A DNA stretch of 64,000 bases from Gymnogyps californianus (lineage: Eukaryota > Chordata > Aves > Accipitriformes > Cathartidae), in NCBI RefSeq assembly GCF_018139145.2, contig NC_059476.1, forward strand, positions 15,993,543 through 16,057,542. Reading direction: 5' to 3'. Positions 61,150-64,000 of the stretch are shown here, piece by piece. Position numbers and translations under genes: made by a program. The first letter of the stretch is position 1, and each line of letters opens with the position of its first letter. The notes under the pieces were generated by a model. The model ran no database searches. It saw only the letters and a list, made by a program, of their open reading frames with translations, and had not been told where the DNA came from.

Positions 61150-61420
61150 CCCCGAGAGGAATTGCTCTCACACAAATGAAATGTGTGTAATTAATGGGCA
61201 GGGGGCTGGACAGGTCCGAGATGAAAGCGTTTCCTGGACTTGTCCTTCATTTGCATGGTATCAGAAGCTGTTCAGAAGGTGTGACTTTTCCCACAGGGAG
61301 CCCTCAGCTCGGTGGCACAATAAAGCCAGGACTTCTTACCCAGAATTAATTAAAGGAGGGGGAGGGGGATGGCAGGGAGATGTTTGAAAGCTGAGCCTGA
61401 TGCAATAAACAAACACCCCA
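61150..61420. promoter_or_regulatory. Candidate element with perfect octamer
   Basis: A perfect POU octamer ATTTGCAT lies at 61249-61256. It is flanked by gtgtaattaatggg, cagaattaattaaagg and gcaataaacaaacacc (FOX-type). FGF8 midbrain-hindbrain enhancers are known to use POU, PAX and homeodomain inputs; assignment here is inference. Confidence 0.45.
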
Positions 61421-62539
61421 GTCCTCCTTCCCAAGCCAGGGCATGCCCAAGGGGGCCCAGGCAAGCCCCAACCCTGCCACAGCATCCCGCAGCCCACCCC
61501 GCTCAGTGGGCACCCTTCCCCAAGCAGACCTCGCAGGAAAGTTGTGAAGTGAGAGAAGGGGTGGGAGTGGAGACAGCATGTGCCAAAAGGCTTGGGGCTT
61601 GGTGGATCAAGCTGTTGAGCAGCCCCTGCTCGGACAGCATGGACCCCTTTTCTTGCCACTGCGATTTATTCCTGCCCGTCTACTGTTTCTCTGCCATAGC
61701 CACATTTAACCTGAAAACAGCTCTTCTCCCTGCCTGGCGTTGCCCTGGTGTGCTCACCCCACATTTACTTCTTACCCCGCGTTGGCTGGATGGACCAGCT
61801 GGGCTTCCCGGTCTCGTCTCGCGAGGCAGACTCTCCCAAACGTCGCTCACTCCAGCCTTGTTGCTGCAGCCAGACGGCATCGCACGGCGAAGGCCCGTAC
61901 GGGCAGGGACACGCATGCACCACTGCTTGGAGCTCCGGATGGGGCAGTCATCCCTGCACCAACAGCCAGGGCAGTTCGGCTCCTCTCCTGCTTCATCTGC
62001 CACCTCCCTCCGGCCCGCCAGTGGCAGTGAGGGGACCGCAGGGTGACACTGGGAGTGGTGGTGCTAGGGACAGGCACATCCCCGTCACAAGGACTTTGCT
62101 AGCTTGGAGCAGGGGTTTCTTCCCAAAACACCCATGCTAACAGCATGAGTTGATGGAAGTGACCACCCACCTCCAAAGCCTCCTGTCCCCAGCGCTCTGC
62201 TGGGTCCAGCCCCGGCTCAGTGTCCCGCAGTCCCCAGGGCCTTTGGGTGGCTGTGATTCTCAAGCTTGGTCCAAACACACGCTGACGATGAAGGAGGAGG
62301 GAAAAGTCGCAGATTCCTGGGCTGATGATTGACGCTGCACATTCGACCAGCACCCAGGGTTTCTGCATCTGTGGAGGAACAGCAGGTACCACCAGGGACT
62401 GTCCCCATCTCCCTGCATGGGCGGTGGGAGCTACCAGCCCTGGAGGACCACGCGCTCAGGACCCTGCAGGGCCCATATCACTGGGAAGAGAGTGAGCTGC
62501 TCCAGCCATGCCAGGGACTAAGCAGTATCAATGCAGAGA

Positions 62540-62770
62540 CAGGGTATGAGGAACCATTAATTAATTCACCTACTCATTAACTAACTAGTAGTGGGCTCTT
62601 TAATCTTCCAAGCAAAGGCAAAACAACATTTGCTGGCTGGAAGCTGAAGCTGGACAAATTCAAGCAATAAACAAAGCCCCAAATTGTAGTGCTCCTAGGC
62701 AGAACGGCCACCCAAAAGCCCTTTAATAAAAAGGGGCTAATTAACCATGGACCAAGCGAGCTGGGAAAGC
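62540..62770. promoter_or_regulatory. Homeobox-rich block containing the CR1 fragment
   Basis: Contains accattaattaattcac, tcattaactaactag, gcaataaacaaagcc, an imperfect inverted repeat agcccttt / aaaggggct at about 62718-62739, and ctaattaaccatgg. The central part looks CR1-derived. Confidence 0.45.
62592..62755 (+). mobile_element. Probable CR1-derived fragment inside a homeobox-rich block
   Basis: The bases gggctctttaatcttcc, gcaaaggcaaaacaaca, ggctggaagctgaagctgg and acaaattcaagcaataaa follow, in order, a known stretch of the CR1 3' region. After a gap of about 50 bases the motif ctaattaaccatgga matches the next CR1 stretch. The recognition is from memory of the consensus and no alignment was run. 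The piece is short and sits among ATTA-rich sequence. Confidence 0.6.
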
Positions 62771-63109
62771 AGGGCATCCCTTCCCAGGAGCCAGGCCTAG
62801 ATGCCTTTCACAAAGGCAGGCTGCGGCAGAGCAGATGGCAGGATTTGGGGATGGTGTGTGGTACAGAGCTGTGCAAGGACACAGGGGTGTCCATCCCTGG
62901 CTCAAGCCCCCAGGGTGCTGGGTGCCCCCTGCTCCAGCCCTCAGCTGCACCCCGGGATGGCAGGGATGGGGGAACATCCTTACTGGAGGCTGAGCACCCA
63001 TGCCATGCCCTTCCCTGCCATCGCTGTCCCTGGGGGACAGATAACAAGGGAGGAGACATCTGCTGACCTGCATGGAGCCAGTCCTGCCCCTCTGCTACCC
63101 TTACCTGGA

Positions 63110-63215
63110 GCAGCAACCCAGAACCAATTCACCCAGGTTCACAAAGCCATTAGGAAAAGCAATTAGACAAATTAATGAAAGAAAAGCACCCATTAAGGAC
63201 TATCAAACACCATCT
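63110..63215. promoter_or_regulatory. Candidate short homeobox-rich element
   Basis: gccattaggaaaagcaatt, agacaaattaatgaaag and cacccattaaggac lie within 80 bp. Confidence 0.35.
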
Positions 63216-63639
63216 CTGCCTGGGGAAAGGCCAGGAGCCATTCACTTTTAGTTCCTGTAGTCTGGAAACCACAACATGGGCTTGCCCCAGCGCTGTCGGC
63301 TCCAGGCTTCTGTAGTCCTTTGGTCCCTCCTGGGACAGCCGGGCAAACGCCATCCATGCTGTCCTGTAGCTCAAGTATCTTCTGTGACCTCCATGACGCA
63401 GCGGTGATGCTCAGATGTAGAGCATGGCCGAACACTCAGATCCTGTGTTTCCCTCTTGAAATTAATGCTATATATTGCCAGCTCAGCCTAGTCTGCACTA
63501 TCAGCCAGGGGATGGCTCGTCCTCACACCCTGCAGACAAGCAACACCCTGAGCACTAAGTGATGTTGCAGGGACCCCATGAGGATGGCAGCACCAGTAGG
63601 GCTGGCACCAACGATGGCAAGACTCGCCTTGCTAGGCTG

Positions 63640-63740
63640 CTCCATTTCTGCAATTAATTTTTTTTAGACATATTCAACAATTTTATTCTTGCATCTTTCC
63701 ATATCCGAGACCACTCCATATCCGAATCCCCTGTCAGCTC
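63640..63740. promoter_or_regulatory. Candidate element with duplicated 11-mer
   Basis: gcaattaattttttttag is followed by tccatatccga at 63698-63708 and again at 63715-63725. The close repetition suggests a paired binding site, but the factor is not recognised. Confidence 0.35.
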
Positions 63741-64000
63741 CTGTGAGCAAGACCCAGCACCTCAGCAGGGCGGAGTATCCACCAAAGGAGGGGACCCAAC
63801 AGCCCATTTTGCCCAGACACCAAGCTCATGTAGACTAGAGGGGAGCAGATATTCGCTTTCTCTCTTGGAAAGCCTCATCCCATGCTTAAAACCAGTGGTC
63901 AAGGCTCCACTGCACTATGTCCCCATCCAGCCTGCAACGAGCCTGTCCCCACAGGGTAAGGAGGTGGCATCTGCCCATTAAACCTGGAATTTGCTGCAAG

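Larger units (their letters stand above)
39131..64000. other. Gene-free upstream region (FBXW4-FGF8 interval)
   Basis: No coding exon is supported over almost 25 kb. I looked on the minus strand for FGF8 exons, whose core exons would be easy to recognise, and found none; in other vertebrates FGF8 lies on this side of FBXW4 on the same strand. The first half is AT-rich with a long degenerate CR1 (about 40180-41445), a SINE (about 45025-45215) and CT microsatellites. The second half is more GC-rich with islands of homeobox-type motifs, concentrated at 58.6-63.7 kb. Several open frames over 200 codons here are chance frames. Confidence 0.75.

Noticed and set aside
61369..62046. 225-codon open frame on the plus strand
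   Set aside because: GC-rich, Pro/Ser/Ala-rich and unlike any known protein; overlaps frames on both strands.
39131..64000. FGF8 exons expected upstream of FBXW4
   Set aside because: No minus-strand sequence encoding the FGF core or the FGF8 C-terminus was found; the gene probably lies beyond 64000.
1..64000. CRISPR arrays, phage or bacterial systems
   Set aside because: No regularly spaced repeats or prokaryotic gene organisation; the sequence is a vertebrate locus.

Overview
The window is vertebrate nuclear DNA, most likely from a sauropsid: a bird, or less likely a crocodilian or turtle. Exons are short and separated by long introns with GT/GC...AG borders. There is a CpG-island promoter. 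The recognisable repeats are old CR1 LINE fragments and MIR-like SINEs. Repeat density looks low for 64 kb, which favours a bird. No bacterial, phage or CRISPR content was seen, and most long open frames are chance frames.

The only gene I can support is FBXW4 (dactylin), an F-box/WD40 substrate-receptor subunit of an SCF-type ubiquitin ligase. It lies on the minus strand. Exon 1 (F-box) is at 38575-38840 inside a CpG island, exon 2 at 27705-27800, exon 3 at 24733-24918, exon 4 at 23419-23551 and exon 5 at 20803-20897. The joined frame is continuous for 258 complete codons, about the first 63% of a protein that is about 412 residues in human. Exon 5 is only 95 bp. I could not find exons 6-9, so intron 5 appears to run past base 1. 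Intron 2 needs a GC-AG splice junction to keep the frame.

Layout: 1-20802 is intron 5 (visible part over 20.8 kb) with one CR1 fragment on the minus strand and several AT-rich, homeodomain- or TCF-motif-rich blocks. The compact exon 5 to exon 2 block is 20803-27800. Intron 1 is 27801-38574. The promoter/CpG island is about 38100-39130. From 39131 to 64000 lies gene-free upstream DNA with a long degenerate CR1, a SINE, microsatellites, and from about 58 kb a dense series of homeobox-motif-rich blocks.

In other vertebrates FGF8 lies upstream of FBXW4 on the same strand, and FGF8 enhancers (limb apical ridge, midbrain-hindbrain and others) are embedded in FBXW4 introns and the intergenic gap. 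No FGF8 exon is visible here. The noncoding blocks are therefore best read as candidate FGF8 long-range regulatory elements. That reading is inference from known synteny plus base composition and motifs; no alignment was available. The most interesting items are the GC-AG intron, a CR1-derived segment at about 62.6 kb inside a homeobox-rich block, two intronic perfect or near-perfect inverted repeats beside exons 3 and 4, and the series of candidate enhancers.
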